Both the position numbers and the translations under genes were made by a program. This document shows positions 17,128 through 26,046 of a stretch of 64,000 bases of DNA, piece after piece. Position 1 is the first letter of the stretch, and the number at the start of each line of letters is the position of its first letter. The notes under the pieces were generated by a model, which was given only the letters and a program-made list of their open reading frames with translations, searched no databases and was not told the origin of the DNA. The stretch spans positions 248,001-312,000 of the forward strand of contig NZ_PSZM01000046.1 in the NCBI RefSeq assembly GCF_002964975.1. Reading direction: 5' to 3'. The stretch is from Apibacter adventoris (GTDB lineage: Bacteria; Bacteroidota; Bacteroidia; Flavobacteriales; Weeksellaceae).

Positions 17128-18661
17128 TATAAAAACATCATCAGAGCTTGTAAAAAAGCTGACCAACAAAATGGGACTGGGTGAAGAAAACCATATTGCT
17201 CGAATTTCAATAGCTTATTCTTTGGCTAAAGGCGCTACATATAACTCTGAAAAGCTTTATAATTCAACTGATAAACAAAAGGAATATAAAGACAATACTT
17301 TATTTGGAAGTTACAAAGATTATTACGTTTCATTAATTTGTCAAAAGTACCAAATTCATAAAGACGATGCTGATGTGAGAATATATCTAAAATGGCATAT
17401 TGATAAAGGTTTGGAAATGATAAACTTGTATTTTAATGAAAATAAGAATGTTTCAGGGATTGAATTTTTGCTAGACCATATTGAGTTAGGAATTGATGCA
17501 ATAAATGAAAATGAGACAAGTTTTGATTTTGTCAAGAACAAGAATAATTTCTTAAAAGAAAAAGAAAGCTATTTAGCACCTATTAAAATTTTAATCGGCG
17601 AGTATCATGGGAAAGATATTTATTTCACACCTAATAACACTTCTATTTATGGGAATTGCCATGTTGCTATCGCAGGGCAATCAGGAACAGGAAAATCATA
17701 TTTTGCAAGAAAGTTTTTGGAAAGAATTATAGCCGAATCAAAAGGGCAAGTCAACTTCCTTTATTTAGACTTTAAAGGAATGACCGAAAGCGACAAGACT
17801 AACAAAGATTATAAAGATTTTTTTTCATCAACTAATGCAAAACTAATCGATACACCAAAAGACTCATTCCCTGTTAATCCGTTATCTTTTATCAATAATG
17901 TAAATGAAAAGGATAAAATTGTTGGAATTGGTCGTTTCGTTGATATTATAGTTAAATATGCTAATTTGGGGAATGTTCAGAAACAACATTTAAAAGATGC
18001 TACAAGAAAAGCTTTTGAAGATAAGAAAGACGGTTCTTATCCAACATTATCAGAGATTTTAGAAAATGTTTATGAGATTGCTGGAGATAAGCCTACATCA
18101 CTAACACAAATATTGATTGGCCTAACTGAAATTGATTTGTTTGATAATAATAAACTTGGAGATTTTATTAATGAAAATTATTATCTAAGTCTTTCAGGTG
18201 ATTTAAGTAAAGAAGTACGTTTTACTGCAACTTTTTTAGTGATTTATTATCTATATAATATATTCATGAATATGGATAAAGTATCTATTGATGATAATTA
18301 TAGTGGACTTAGGTATGTGTTATTGATTGATGAAGCTCATAACGTATTCAAAGAAAAGAAATCACAAGAAATATTAGAAAAATTATTGCGTGAGGTTCGT
18401 TCACAGGGAGTAGCTGTAATGCTTGTTTCGCAAGGTGTTGAAGAATTTAATCAACCAACATTTGATTTCTCTGAAATGTGTCAATCAGCATTTTTAATGC
18501 AAATAAAAGATGGAAATAACTGGAAATCTACAAGTAAATTTTTAGGGGCTGGAGAAAAGCAGAGAAATAAAATAAACCGCTCAATGGAAGCAATTAATCC
18601 AAGACAAGCAATTTCGAATATTAAAGAATTTGAGTTTGGAGAGATTTTTAATATAAAGTAG
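17099..18661 (+). CDS. dndE: DndE fused to a HerA/FtsK-like ATPase
   Basis: The 520-residue product joins two parts. Residues 7 to about 130 match DndE: MQFNIKTSSELVKKL, then ARISIAYSLAKGA, LFGSYKDYYVSLICQKYQI and VRIYLKWHIDKGLEMI. DndE alone is only about 110-130 residues. The rest (about 160-520) is a P-loop ATPase with Walker A GQSGTGKS (193-200), YLDFKG, Walker B YVLLIDEAHN (406-415) and VMLVSQGVEEF, like HerA/FtsK/DptH-type DNA pumps. An alternative start at 17117 (MQFNIK) fits DndE better and shortens the overlap with dndD to 11 bases. The fusion places a putative DNA translocase in the modification complex. A weak hairpin with a T run lies at about 18721-18746. Confidence 0.88.
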   Translation: MKKTIKMQFNIKTSSELVKKLTNKMGLGEENHIARISIAYSLAKGATYNSEKLYNSTDKQKEYKDNTLFGSYKDYYVSLICQKYQIHKDDADVRIYLKWHIDKGLEMINLYFNENKNVSGIEFLLDHIELGIDAINENETSFDFVKNKNNFLKEKESYLAPIKILIGEYHGKDIYFTPNNTSIYGNCHVAIAGQSGTGKSYFARKFLERIIAESKGQVNFLYLDFKGMTESDKTNKDYKDFFSSTNAKLIDTPKDSFPVNPLSFINNVNEKDKIVGIGRFVDIIVKYANLGNVQKQHLKDATRKAFEDKKDGSYPTLSEILENVYEIAGDKPTSLTQILIGLTEIDLFDNNKLGDFINENYYLSLSGDLSKEVRFTATFLVIYYLYNIFMNMDKVSIDDNYSGLRYVLLIDEAHNVFKEKKSQEILEKLLREVRSQGVAVMLVSQGVEEFNQPTFDFSEMCQSAFLMQIKDGNNWKSTSKFLGAGEKQRNKINRSMEAINPRQAISNIKEFEFGEIFNIK

Positions 18662-19131
18662 TCTTTCATATTAAGAATGTTTTAATAGATGTAGTAAATA
18701 TCATATTTCTATTATAAGAAAAGAAGATTAAAAAATCTCCTTTTTTATAAAAATAATTTTCTAATTTAGAAAACTTCTCTACATTTTTAATGTATTCAAT
18801 TGAATATTACGCGTAATACAACAAAATAAATTTAGGTTAATCAATTAAAAACCTTGGTCTTGTCCAGAAAATTGACCTCTTTGGAAAAGAATCCAGAAAT
18901 CAACACAATTTTTACTTTAGATATGAATAATTAATTTGATGCCTAGAACAAATTAGGTTATTCAATTAACCTTTTAGTCTCGTCTAAATAATGCCCCCCT
19001 TTGGAAGGTATTTAAGCAATAAAAATTATAATAAGAAGGTTTTAGTTGACCTAAAGACTTGCCTAAATATAATACCTTATTGGGTAGGATAAATCAAACC
19101 ATAAAATACTAATTTAAAAAAAGAAGTTATT
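18662..19131. repeat. Three degenerate direct repeats and two palindromes upstream of the HTH gene
   Basis: 470 bases without a gene. Two adjacent perfect palindromes lie at 18794-18805 (ATTCAATTGAAT) and 18805-18818 (TATTACGCGTAATA). Three diverged copies of a unit follow, with the shared core GGTTA.TCAATTAA..CCTT..GTCT.GTC and then TTTGGAA: about 18832-18890, 18952-19012 and, more weakly, 19037-19090. The position just before a small excisionase-type HTH gene suggests protein-binding sites (operator, or excision/transfer control). That reading is inference. Confidence 0.6.
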
Positions 19132-19422
19132 ATGAAGAATAACGACATTATACTAATTATTGAGCAAATTCTCAATAATAAGACAAAAATTTTTGAAAAA
19201 GTTTTTTTGGATACTATAGATACTTGTCTGTTTTTAGGTGTATCAAAATCAACGCTTTATAAGAAATACTATAATAAGGAAATTCCTTATTTTAAGCCAG
19301 ATGATAGTAAAAAAATTACTATCATAGAGATGCTCTTATTGAATACACTACCCAAAACAAAATGCTCTCAAAGCAGGAGCTTGAAGAAAAAGCCAAAAAT
19401 TTTTTTAAAACCTAAGAAATGA
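19132..19422 (+). pseudogene. Excisionase-type helix-turn-helix protein, frameshifted at an A7 run
   Basis: The continuous frame gives 96 residues. Residues 20-63 (DTIDTCLFLGVSKSTLYKKY, then KEIPYFKPDDSK) are a MerR/excisionase-like HTH of the kind found in Bacteroidota mobile elements. After the run of seven A at about 19309-19315, this frame becomes unlike the family. The other frame reads NYYHRDALIEY and then LSKQELEEKAKNFFKT, with a stop at 19413-19415, and looks like the genuine family C-terminus. So either one base has been lost or gained, or slippage at A7 restores the frame. It follows the repeat cluster, which may be its binding region. Confidence 0.7.
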
Positions 19423-19534
19423 ATGTGTTAATAACCTGTGGTTGTTAGATTGTGCTTGTAATTATACTATTCTCATTCTTACTATTCGGATTGTTATTTA
19501 TAGGCTTTCTTACAAGCAACTAAAAATATAGGAT

Positions 19535-19710
19535 ATGTATAAAATTAGAGAGTAATTGAAAGATACATTTAAAAAAGGAAAATATACATTTACTTATGTA
19601 TCTAAAGATATAATGAGAGATAATGGAAAAAATATTGATCTATTAAAAAACAACCTAAAAAAGGTTCTAGTATGTTAGGTGGAATAATAGGAGCATTTAT
19701 TAAAAATTAA
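19535..19710 (+). pseudogene. Remnant of a small gene of unknown function
   Basis: A frame from ATG 19535 is broken by one early stop and by a shift near 19660. The readable pieces are LKDTFKKGKYTFTYVSKDIM, MRDNGKNIDLLKNNLKK and, in another frame, SSMLGGIIGAFIKN ending at 19710. The codon-like composition suggests a former small protein. No family is recognised. The rest of 19423-19774 shows no gene I can support. Confidence 0.35.
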
Positions 19711-19774
19711 GAAAAATAAAATTCAAATAAAATAAAATAAAAATTATCTTAAATTAGCTTTGTTATTTAAAATT

Positions 19775-20848
19775 ATGGAATACAAAATACATACTGTGAA
19801 TGGGGAGGAAAAACTATCATCCATTGCAGAAAAATATAATACAACCTCAGAAGCTATAAAAGCCTTGAATCCTAATATGAGAATTGTGGGAAGTTTTCTT
19901 ATAGGAGGAACTTTTATAGCACATGGGCAACAGATTAAAATTCCAATTCGAATTCTTGAACAAGTAAAAGTAGAGCGAAAACAAGGAGACACTATTCCTG
20001 AAGGGGAATTTATCAAACAAGTTCGTTACCGATGCAATCAAGATAATTTGATAATTATAGACGGAACTCCTAATTTTTCTTGTGAACTTAAAACACAGTA
20101 TTTACTTTCTACTTTAAATAACGAAGAACAAAAATACTTAAATGTTAAATTAGAAGATTATATTACTTCTATTCAACCTCAGGGAATGCAAGAAGCCTTT
20201 GAGTTGATTAAGCAAATAGAGTTAATTAGGAATCAGATTATTTTTACACAAGATAATTTAGGTAAAATATCTAAAATTCATAATTTAGGAACACTTGAGA
20301 ATAATTGGAAAAGGTTTCTGAATAAAGAAGTTAAAAATATTCCGTTCTTTCAAGAACTGGAAAAAAGAAGTCCTGATACCATTCAGGATTTTATCAAAAA
20401 TGGGAATAAAGAATTTTCTAGTAATGGAGAATTAGCAGAAGTATTAGATAAAAATTTATTTTATCATATTCTACTTAAAGCAAATTTACAAGATAACTTA
20501 AAAGAATACATCTTAAATCAGCAATCACAAATATTCCCTAATATAAAATTGCAAATAAAGGTAGTTAAAAGTATTGCCTCAGAAGATGATTTATCTACAA
20601 CTTATAGGTTGGTAGGAACTCTAAATAAAGAGAAATTAAATGAAAAGGAGTTGCAGAAATTGTACATAGAAATGTATCAGCCTCTTATCAAATTCTCTTA
20701 TACAGAATTTGATTATATCTACCGAATTACTTATGTAATAGAAAACAAAACGGGGTTATTAATTAATGCTAGTGCTTCTTTGAGCGAGCAAGTCAAAAAT
20801 AATTACGAAACTATTACTAAATTTGAGCTAAAAAAGATAGAGTTGTAA
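19775..20848 (+). CDS. LysM-domain protein, possible contractile-system component or effector
   Basis: From ATG 19775 the protein is 357 residues; an upstream in-frame start at 19760 would only add MLFKI. Residues 1-55 form a LysM domain (YKIHTVNGEEKLSSIAEKY, EAIKALNP, GQQIKIPI). The remaining 300 residues are mostly helical and polar, with no motif I recognise and no signal peptide. LysM proteins without signal peptides occur as tail or baseplate parts of contractile injection systems and as adaptors for PAAR-like effectors. The PAAR-like gene 1 kb downstream supports such a link, but the role is inference. Confidence 0.65.
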   Translation: MEYKIHTVNGEEKLSSIAEKYNTTSEAIKALNPNMRIVGSFLIGGTFIAHGQQIKIPIRILEQVKVERKQGDTIPEGEFIKQVRYRCNQDNLIIIDGTPNFSCELKTQYLLSTLNNEEQKYLNVKLEDYITSIQPQGMQEAFELIKQIELIRNQIIFTQDNLGKISKIHNLGTLENNWKRFLNKEVKNIPFFQELEKRSPDTIQDFIKNGNKEFSSNGELAEVLDKNLFYHILLKANLQDNLKEYILNQQSQIFPNIKLQIKVVKSIASEDDLSTTYRLVGTLNKEKLNEKELQKLYIEMYQPLIKFSYTEFDYIYRITYVIENKTGLLINASASLSEQVKNNYETITKFELKKIEL

Positions 20849-20908
20849 TATTAATATGAAAGATGCTAAACCCCTCCTCTCATAGTCTTTATTATATTTT
20901 TGGTAATA

Positions 20909-21283
20909 ATGATAATTATCGAAGTTCTTAGTAATATAGAATCTCCATGCGAAGAAAAGCCTTGTTTTAGATATGCTAAATTAGGTATGAGTGAAAAAGA
21001 GGTTATTAAAGAGTTTGGCTATCCAGAATTAATAACTTATAATAAAGAAGAAATAGTAGAAGACCTTAAAGATTTGAAAAACACATATAATAAATTCATA
21101 CAAGAGTATAAAAAAAGCGAGAAAAAATTTGTAGAAGATAGATTAGATAATATAAATAAAATTCTAAATAATATAAATAATTCTAATTTGAAAAAATGCA
21201 GGTATATCATAAAAGTTCCAAAAGAAAATTATGAATATTATAAAACTATTTATTACTTAAACAGTGAACTTATTGTTTTTTAA
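20909..21283 (+). CDS. Small hypothetical protein with an SmpA/BamE-like motif
   Basis: The preferred start is ATG 20909, giving 124 residues; a TTG at 20900 is also in frame. A TATTTTTG -7 element at 20895-20902 leaves almost no leader. The N-terminal third contains LGMSEKEVIKEFGYPE, which resembles the Gly-x-Ser-x-x-x-Val ... Gly-x-Pro motif of SmpA/OmlA (BamE)-type domains. The middle is a charged coiled coil. No clear signal peptide is present. It lies between the LysM gene and a two-helix-pair membrane protein, perhaps as part of an effector/immunity group. Confidence 0.55.
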   Translation: MIIIEVLSNIESPCEEKPCFRYAKLGMSEKEVIKEFGYPELITYNKEEIVEDLKDLKNTYNKFIQEYKKSEKKFVEDRLDNINKILNNINNSNLKKCRYIIKVPKENYEYYKTIYYLNSELIVF

Positions 21284-21301
21284 TCTTTAAATTATTTGAA
21301 A

Positions 21302-21808
21302 ATGACTGAGATAAAAGCTAAAGCATATTACTATTCTACCATGATGAAAACAGCCTATTTATGGTTACCTGTTTTTACCGTAGTATTATTTATATGTTCT
21401 TATTTTGAAAAACTACGTTTTTTTTTGTTTCTGACAGTAGGAGCTGCAACATATGGATTAATTTTAAATCAGATGAAGAAAAAATCTATTCAGATTATTT
21501 TTTCAGAAAATAGTATAACTATTGATAAAGATACAATTCTATTGTCAGATATTGTAAACTATCACATCTGTTTGCCTCTAAATGAGTTATTCATGTTAAG
21601 GGTGAAAACAAAGAATAAAAATCTAATAACCTATATTGGAAAAGAATTTAAAGAAGAAGTTGAAATATTTTTAAAGAATAGTTCAATTTCAGAAAATAAA
21701 ACTGTTTATGATATCTCTCTAAAATATAGTCATTTAATACTCCCTTTTATTGGATTATTAATATGTGGAATTATTATTAAAATACAATATATAATTAAAT
21801 ACAACTAA
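21302..21808 (+). CDS. Hypothetical membrane protein
   Basis: The preferred start is ATG 21302 (168 residues); the TTG at 21296 is less likely. Two N-terminal membrane helices (about 17-55, WLPVFTVVLFICSYF and FFLFLTVGAATYGLIL) are followed by a soluble part of about 90 residues and one helix near the C-terminus (ILPFIGLLICGIIIKI). The layout is like small PH-domain-type membrane proteins of Bacteroidota, though I cannot assign a family. Its stop codon ends one base before the ATG of the PAAR-like gene, implying translational coupling and possibly an immunity or accessory role. Confidence 0.6.
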   Translation: MTEIKAKAYYYSTMMKTAYLWLPVFTVVLFICSYFEKLRFFLFLTVGAATYGLILNQMKKKSIQIIFSENSITIDKDTILLSDIVNYHICLPLNELFMLRVKTKNKNLITYIGKEFKEEVEIFLKNSSISENKTVYDISLKYSHLILPFIGLLICGIIIKIQYIIKYN

Positions 21809-21809
21809 A

Positions 21810-23066
21810 ATGAGTAAAGCCTATATACCTAAAGATACTTGAGTGGTTTGTACTTATCAGCAAAATACCGACCCTAAAAAATTAGATGTAACTAGAGCCA
21901 AAGTTTCTGTGTTTTATAAGAAAGATAAGGCTCTTTTAACTGTAGAAGATAGGAATACAGATGAAAAATTTATTTGTAAAAGCCCTATGAATCTACTAAT
22001 GGGATTAGCAGGGCTTGCTGTAGGTTTAATATTAGCCTCAAACCCTATTGGATGGGTTGTAGCCGGTATTTGTGTGGGAATTCTTGTTGCTGCTGCAACT
22101 ATAGCAATAGTTACTCATAAATGTACAGGTCCTTTACAAAAAGGGAAATGGATAAATTTTAAAAAAACGGTTTATTTTAATGGGCATAGAGCAATTACCC
22201 AATTATCAATGCTTATGTGTGATAGTGGAGGAATGCTACAGCCTATTATTAGTTATGATGTAGCTTGTAAAGCTGCTAAAGCAATTGCCTGGGAGAATAT
22301 TAAGGAAACAACAGTAGTAACTGTAGGAGCTATTGCATCAGGTTTTCTAATGGGTAAAGGAGGTGGATTTTTGAATGCAATGAAAGGTATATTTACTAAA
22401 TCAGGAGCTTTGTTTACTCTTGGAGGTATCGGAACAACTTATGCTATGACTTCTTATCAACAACATGTAATGAGAGGTAATGAAGCTTATGCAGATAATG
22501 AGGTTTATCAAAGAATGAATGAGGCGGATAAGAAAGATTATGGTGATATTAAGACTATAGGAGAAGAATTTGGGAATTCTATAAAAGATGCTGCTTTATC
22601 AGGGGCACCGCCAAATATTAGTGATTTAGCAGGAGTAGTACAATTATATAGAACAGGACAATTAATTATACAAGATGCAACTTTACGGGCTCAATTTGAG
22701 AAATTAGCTACTATGAATAGGCAGCAATTAAATTCAAGTCAATTAGCTCAAAATATATGGAGAGAGGTACAAACTAACCCTAAGTATGAAAGTGTTTATA
22801 ATGCGGTCAAAAGAAATAGTAATTATAATCAAAATAGGGTTACCCCTACAATGAGAAATAATGCTATATCTCATTTGGATGACAGTATCAATAATAATAA
22901 ATGGTCGTTGAATAACCCTAATTCTTTACTATCAAAAGGAGCTTCTATTGCTCTTTTCTTTGTTCCATTGGTAAGTGGATATTTTTCTGAAAATGCAAGA
23001 AGGAAATTAGCAGATATAGCTGTGCAGGATGCAACAGACAGTATAAGTGTAAGAACAAGTAAATAA
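21810..23066 (+). pseudogene. PAAR-like (DUF4280-type) protein with a Trp-to-stop change at codon 11
   Basis: The natural start is ATG 21810, one base after the preceding stop. It reads MSKAYIPKDT and then meets TGA at 21840-21842, after which the same frame continues VVCTYQQNTDPKKL to 23066. TGA in place of TGG (Trp) is the simplest explanation. A GTG immediately after the stop (21843) could restart translation and give 407 residues. Features are hydrophobic glycine-rich helices (about 45-85), HKCTGPLQKGKW followed by AITQLSMLMCDSGGMLQPII (the PAAR-like part), a second hydrophobic stretch (about 160-190) and a polar C-terminal region. Relatives cap contractile-system spikes and carry toxins. 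Loss of the first 10 residues may inactivate it. Confidence 0.65.
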
Positions 23067-23432
23067 TTTATTCAAGTTTTATTTTAAATTTTTATTAGTA
23101 ATAGAGTTAATCAAAGAAGTAATCATTGATTGGGATAAGATATCTAAAAAAGTTAAATTTTCTAAACACTATAATTTCGGCTAGTTAGTTCACTTTATTT
23201 TTAGATATTAAAATCTTTTGGGGATTTTAAAGAAAAAATTTACTTTCTGCATTGAATAGTAACCAATTAAAATAAAGACAAATAAAAAATGAATTAAATA
23301 TGTTTATATCAAACAATTACATGCATTAATTTAGATTTTTCTAAAACTTTATTTTTTAATTTACTTTAAATATTTACCGTGTGTGTAAAAGAAAATATAA
23401 TTTTGCTTCATTAATTCAACTGAAAAATTGAT
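23067..23432. other. Gene-free stretch with a likely promoter
   Basis: 366 AT-rich bases. A short frame piece (IKEVIIDWDKISKKVKFSKH, about 23110-23180) looks like a gene remnant but is too short to assign. A TAATTTTG -7 element at 23398-23405 is placed to drive the membrane-protein gene at 23433. Confidence 0.45.
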
Positions 23433-23750
23433 ATGAATACTCTTTTATTATCCATAATCATAGGCTTAATCATAGGCTCTATTGATATAGTGCCAATGAT
23501 TAAACAAAAGCTTCCTCAGTATTCGATTGTTGCTTCATTTTTGTTTTTCTTATTCATTTCTATAATTATATTTCACTCAAATATTCCTTATCTTGTGTGG
23601 TGGTTGCAAGGTGCAATAATTTCAATCGCAATGATGTCGCCCGTATTAATTCATGTAGGAGCTACAGATAGAAAGCCGATTCTTATTATTGCTCTTAATA
23701 CAATAATTCTGGGTACATTGATTAGTATTGCCAAATATTTTTTATTATAA
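23433..23750 (+). CDS. Small integral membrane protein
   Basis: The 105-residue protein is almost entirely hydrophobic and has four predicted helices (about 3-20, 30-48, 52-72 and 82-104). A short polar connection with GATDRKPILI lies before the last helix. The Pro/Asp in GSIDIVPMIKQKLPQ and the general layout resemble a family of small membrane proteins of Bacteroidota without known function. It stands alone, with its own -7 element 28 bases upstream. Confidence 0.65.
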   Translation: MNTLLLSIIIGLIIGSIDIVPMIKQKLPQYSIVASFLFFLFISIIIFHSNIPYLVWWLQGAIISIAMMSPVLIHVGATDRKPILIIALNTIILGTLISIAKYFLL

Positions 23751-24132
23751 TAATATTAAAATGATTTTTCTAATTCAATCTTAAATATTGTCTATGTATT
23801 TTTACTAAAAAAATGGCTCATAAAAGTGTTTTTTTGGATATTCTTTTCGAATGCCACTCAATAAAGCCAAATTCCTTTATAATAAATCTTTCTTTTATAA
23901 AAATCTGTTAGCATATGATGAAAGAAAAAATTTATTACATAAAAAAACTGTTTATTATTGTGCATTTCATAATATTCAAGAGTCTAAAATGTTATAAGTA
24001 TTATATAAAACTTATTGAAAATTATTTAAATTGTTTTTTTTTTTAAAGATTTGGAAGTAGACTTGAGCAGAGGACGCTAAGAGCAGGGCTAAAAAAACCG
24101 ATATACATAGTAAAAAGTGTAATATACAGACA
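23751..24132. other. Gene-poor stretch with degraded sequence
   Basis: 382 bases. A 48-codon ORF at 23851-23997 (starting MPLNKAKFLYNKSFF) has no independent support. The patch at about 24050-24100 is visibly less AT-rich than its surroundings. I see no RNA gene or repeat here. Confidence 0.4.
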
Positions 24133-24749
24133 ATGAAAAAATAGCATTATTTTTTAAGATATTATTAATTACTCAGGGTTTTGGTCAAAATCAGTATGAA
24201 GAATTATCAGGAAATTATCTGTCAAATAGTAAAACGTGTAAGGCAAATTTATTTATAGAAAAAAAGCACCTATCAATTAAATATAAATGATAAATACAAA
24301 GATTCTGGACTAGTGCATATTTCCAAAAAAGAAAAAAATTATACATAAATTTTGGAGATATAAGTTCCTTATATACAAAAGATACAATTATTCTTTAGAA
24401 TTCAGGGAATTCAATGAGTCCTTATATTCGTTTTGATAATTGTGATGAAAAATTTATTCAACTTATAAAAGTTAAAAATAAAAAAAGTAAATATTCAGAA
24501 CTTATAAAAGATATAGATAACGATAAAATTAAAGATACTATTTTTATAAGTGAAGAAGAAACAAGAATAATATGTAAACTTTCTTCTTGCAACTTTAAAG
24601 AGATTAAAAGTAAGAAACTTGACTTCTTAAATGAAAATTCTGGAATAATTGATACAAAAAATGGATTTGAATTTTATAATAATTGGATGAGAGCAGGTTA
24701 TAAAAACCAATTTAGATATAATCCTAAATTAAAAAAATACAACTTATAG
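24133..24749 (+). pseudogene. Frameshifted gene for a secreted protein of unknown function
   Basis: The reading starts at ATG 24133 but needs one extra A in the A-run to give MKKIALFFKILLITQGFGQ, a signal peptide. It then reads NQYEELSGNYLSNSKTCKAN, shifts in the A-rich stretch near 24260-24270, continues INDKYKDSGLVHISKKEKN, shifts again near 24345, and meets a TAG at about 24396 before NSGNSMSPYIRFDNC. The last 111 codons (from 24414) remain open. The pieces line up as one protein of about 200 residues. No family is recognised. Several single-base changes in homopolymer runs show the gene is dead. Confidence 0.6.
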
Positions 24750-24751
24750 GA

Positions 24752-25018
24752 ATGAGTAGGTTTGAATTTGGTCCGGCTAATAATGATGGGAGCGGAGAAT
24801 CAAGTGTAAATCTGTTAACGAATCAGTATATAGGAAAATGGAGTTATTATGATGTAAATAAAGATTACTTAGTAAAGATGCCGGAAATCAGGGCAAAGAT
24901 GATTTTCCCTAAAATATATTTAGAAAACTTTAGTAGTGACATATATTTTGATTATTCTGAAAAATGTTCAGAATTATACTATAAAAAGAAGCAGGATTTA
25001 TTAAATAAAAAAGAGTAA
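24752..25018 (+). CDS. Small hypothetical protein
   Basis: The 88-residue product starts 2 bases after the upstream pseudogene and has the sequence features FEFGPANNDGSGESSVNLL and YIGKWSYYDVNKDYLVKMPE. It may be complete or may be the end of a larger protein, because the N-terminus lacks a signal and begins abruptly with a Gly/Asn-rich stretch. No family is recognised. Its neighbours are decayed, so it too may be a remnant. Confidence 0.4.
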   Translation: MSRFEFGPANNDGSGESSVNLLTNQYIGKWSYYDVNKDYLVKMPEIRAKMIFPKIYLENFSSDIYFDYSEKCSELYYKKKQDLLNKKE

Positions 25019-25512
25019 GAAAGAATTAGAATTATAAAATTAATTTTTAAATAACAAAAACCCTAATAGTTGGTCCACTTTAACTTTAAAGAGTAAAATC
25101 ATATAGGCAGATTTTAATGAAATGTTTGGTTTTAATAGAAAATATAATGTATATAGATCAAATAATAATTGATATTACTTGCTTAATTTTTTAATATTAC
25201 AAATAAATTGAAGATAAACAAATTTTAATTTATAATATTTACCCTCTCATATTTGTTTACAAATATAAAAAGTTATAAAAAAAGTAAGCTAGATAATAAT
25301 CCCCCTTGGTTTAAGTATATGAAAATTAGGGGATATCTTTCTTTTATAACTTATAATAAGTGTATTGTTGGTAATAAAAAAAATAAAAAAAATAAAAAAA
25401 TGGATTTTGACATTACCTTTAAATTATAAAATATAAGGTTGATAACAGGTTATTTATACAGCTAAGGAATCATATGGAAATTTATAAATAATGAGTGAAA
25501 AAAAAGTTGATT
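25019..25512. other. AT-rich gene-free stretch
   Basis: About 490 bases. I see no gene, RNA or clear repeat, only poly-A/T tracts (for example three successive AAATAAAAAA-like units at about 25375-25400). It probably contains the promoter of the HEAT-like gene, but no convincing TAnnTTTG element with the right spacing stands out. Confidence 0.4.
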
Positions 25513-26046
25513 ATGGACATCAAAAAAAAACTATCTGAACGAATAAAAATGGAAGATATCGATGGAATACTTGAGATAACTCATACTAGTGATAGTAAAA
25601 AGCAGGAGCTGTATAATATACTCATAGGCAAAGATGAAAAAATGGGTTGTCAAGCAGCGTGGATATTTACTCATTTTTCAGCACAAGATAATAAATGGCT
25701 ATATAAAAAACAAAATGAGTTGATTGATACACTTTTGAATTGCAAACACGGAGGAAAACGAAGACTTATTCTTAGTTTACTCTATAAACAACCCTTTATG
25801 GAACCAATAAGAGTCGATTTTCTTGATTTTTGTTTAGAACGAATAATTACAGTAAAAGAATTAGCCGGAGTACAATCTCTTTGTATAAAAATTGCTTATG
25901 AATTATGTCGTCCTTTTCCAGAACTGATACAAGAACTTAAATCAATACTAGAAATGATGGAAGGAGACTTATCTCCGGCAATTCTGAATGTTCGAAAAAG
26001 CATACTGAAAGCTATTCAAAATGGAAAAAGCTTGCAAAAAATTTAA
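25513..26046 (+). CDS. HEAT-repeat-like helical protein of unknown function
   Basis: The preferred ATG is 25513 (MDIKKKLSERIKMEDIDGIL), giving 177 residues; a GTG at 25495 would add six. It is an all-helical protein of about four paired helices with the character of HEAT/adaptin repeats: GCQAAWIFTHFSAQDNKWLY, GGKRRLILSLLYKQPFMEP and ELAGVQSLCIKIAYELCRPF. Similar proteins occur in many Bacteroidota genomes as single genes without assigned function. No signal peptide is present. It is the last clear gene of the accessory region before the core resumes. Confidence 0.7.
   Translation: MDIKKKLSERIKMEDIDGILEITHTSDSKKQELYNILIGKDEKMGCQAAWIFTHFSAQDNKWLYKKQNELIDTLLNCKHGGKRRLILSLLYKQPFMEPIRVDFLDFCLERIITVKELAGVQSLCIKIAYELCRPFPELIQELKSILEMMEGDLSPAILNVRKSILKAIQNGKSLQKI

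Noticed and set aside
18832-19090. CRISPR array
   Set aside because: Only three diverged units with unequal spacing and no identical repeat; no cas genes nearby.
23851-23997. 48-codon ORF (MPLNKAKFLYNKSFF start)
   Set aside because: No recognisable family, no promoter and surrounded by decayed sequence; mentioned only in the gap entry.
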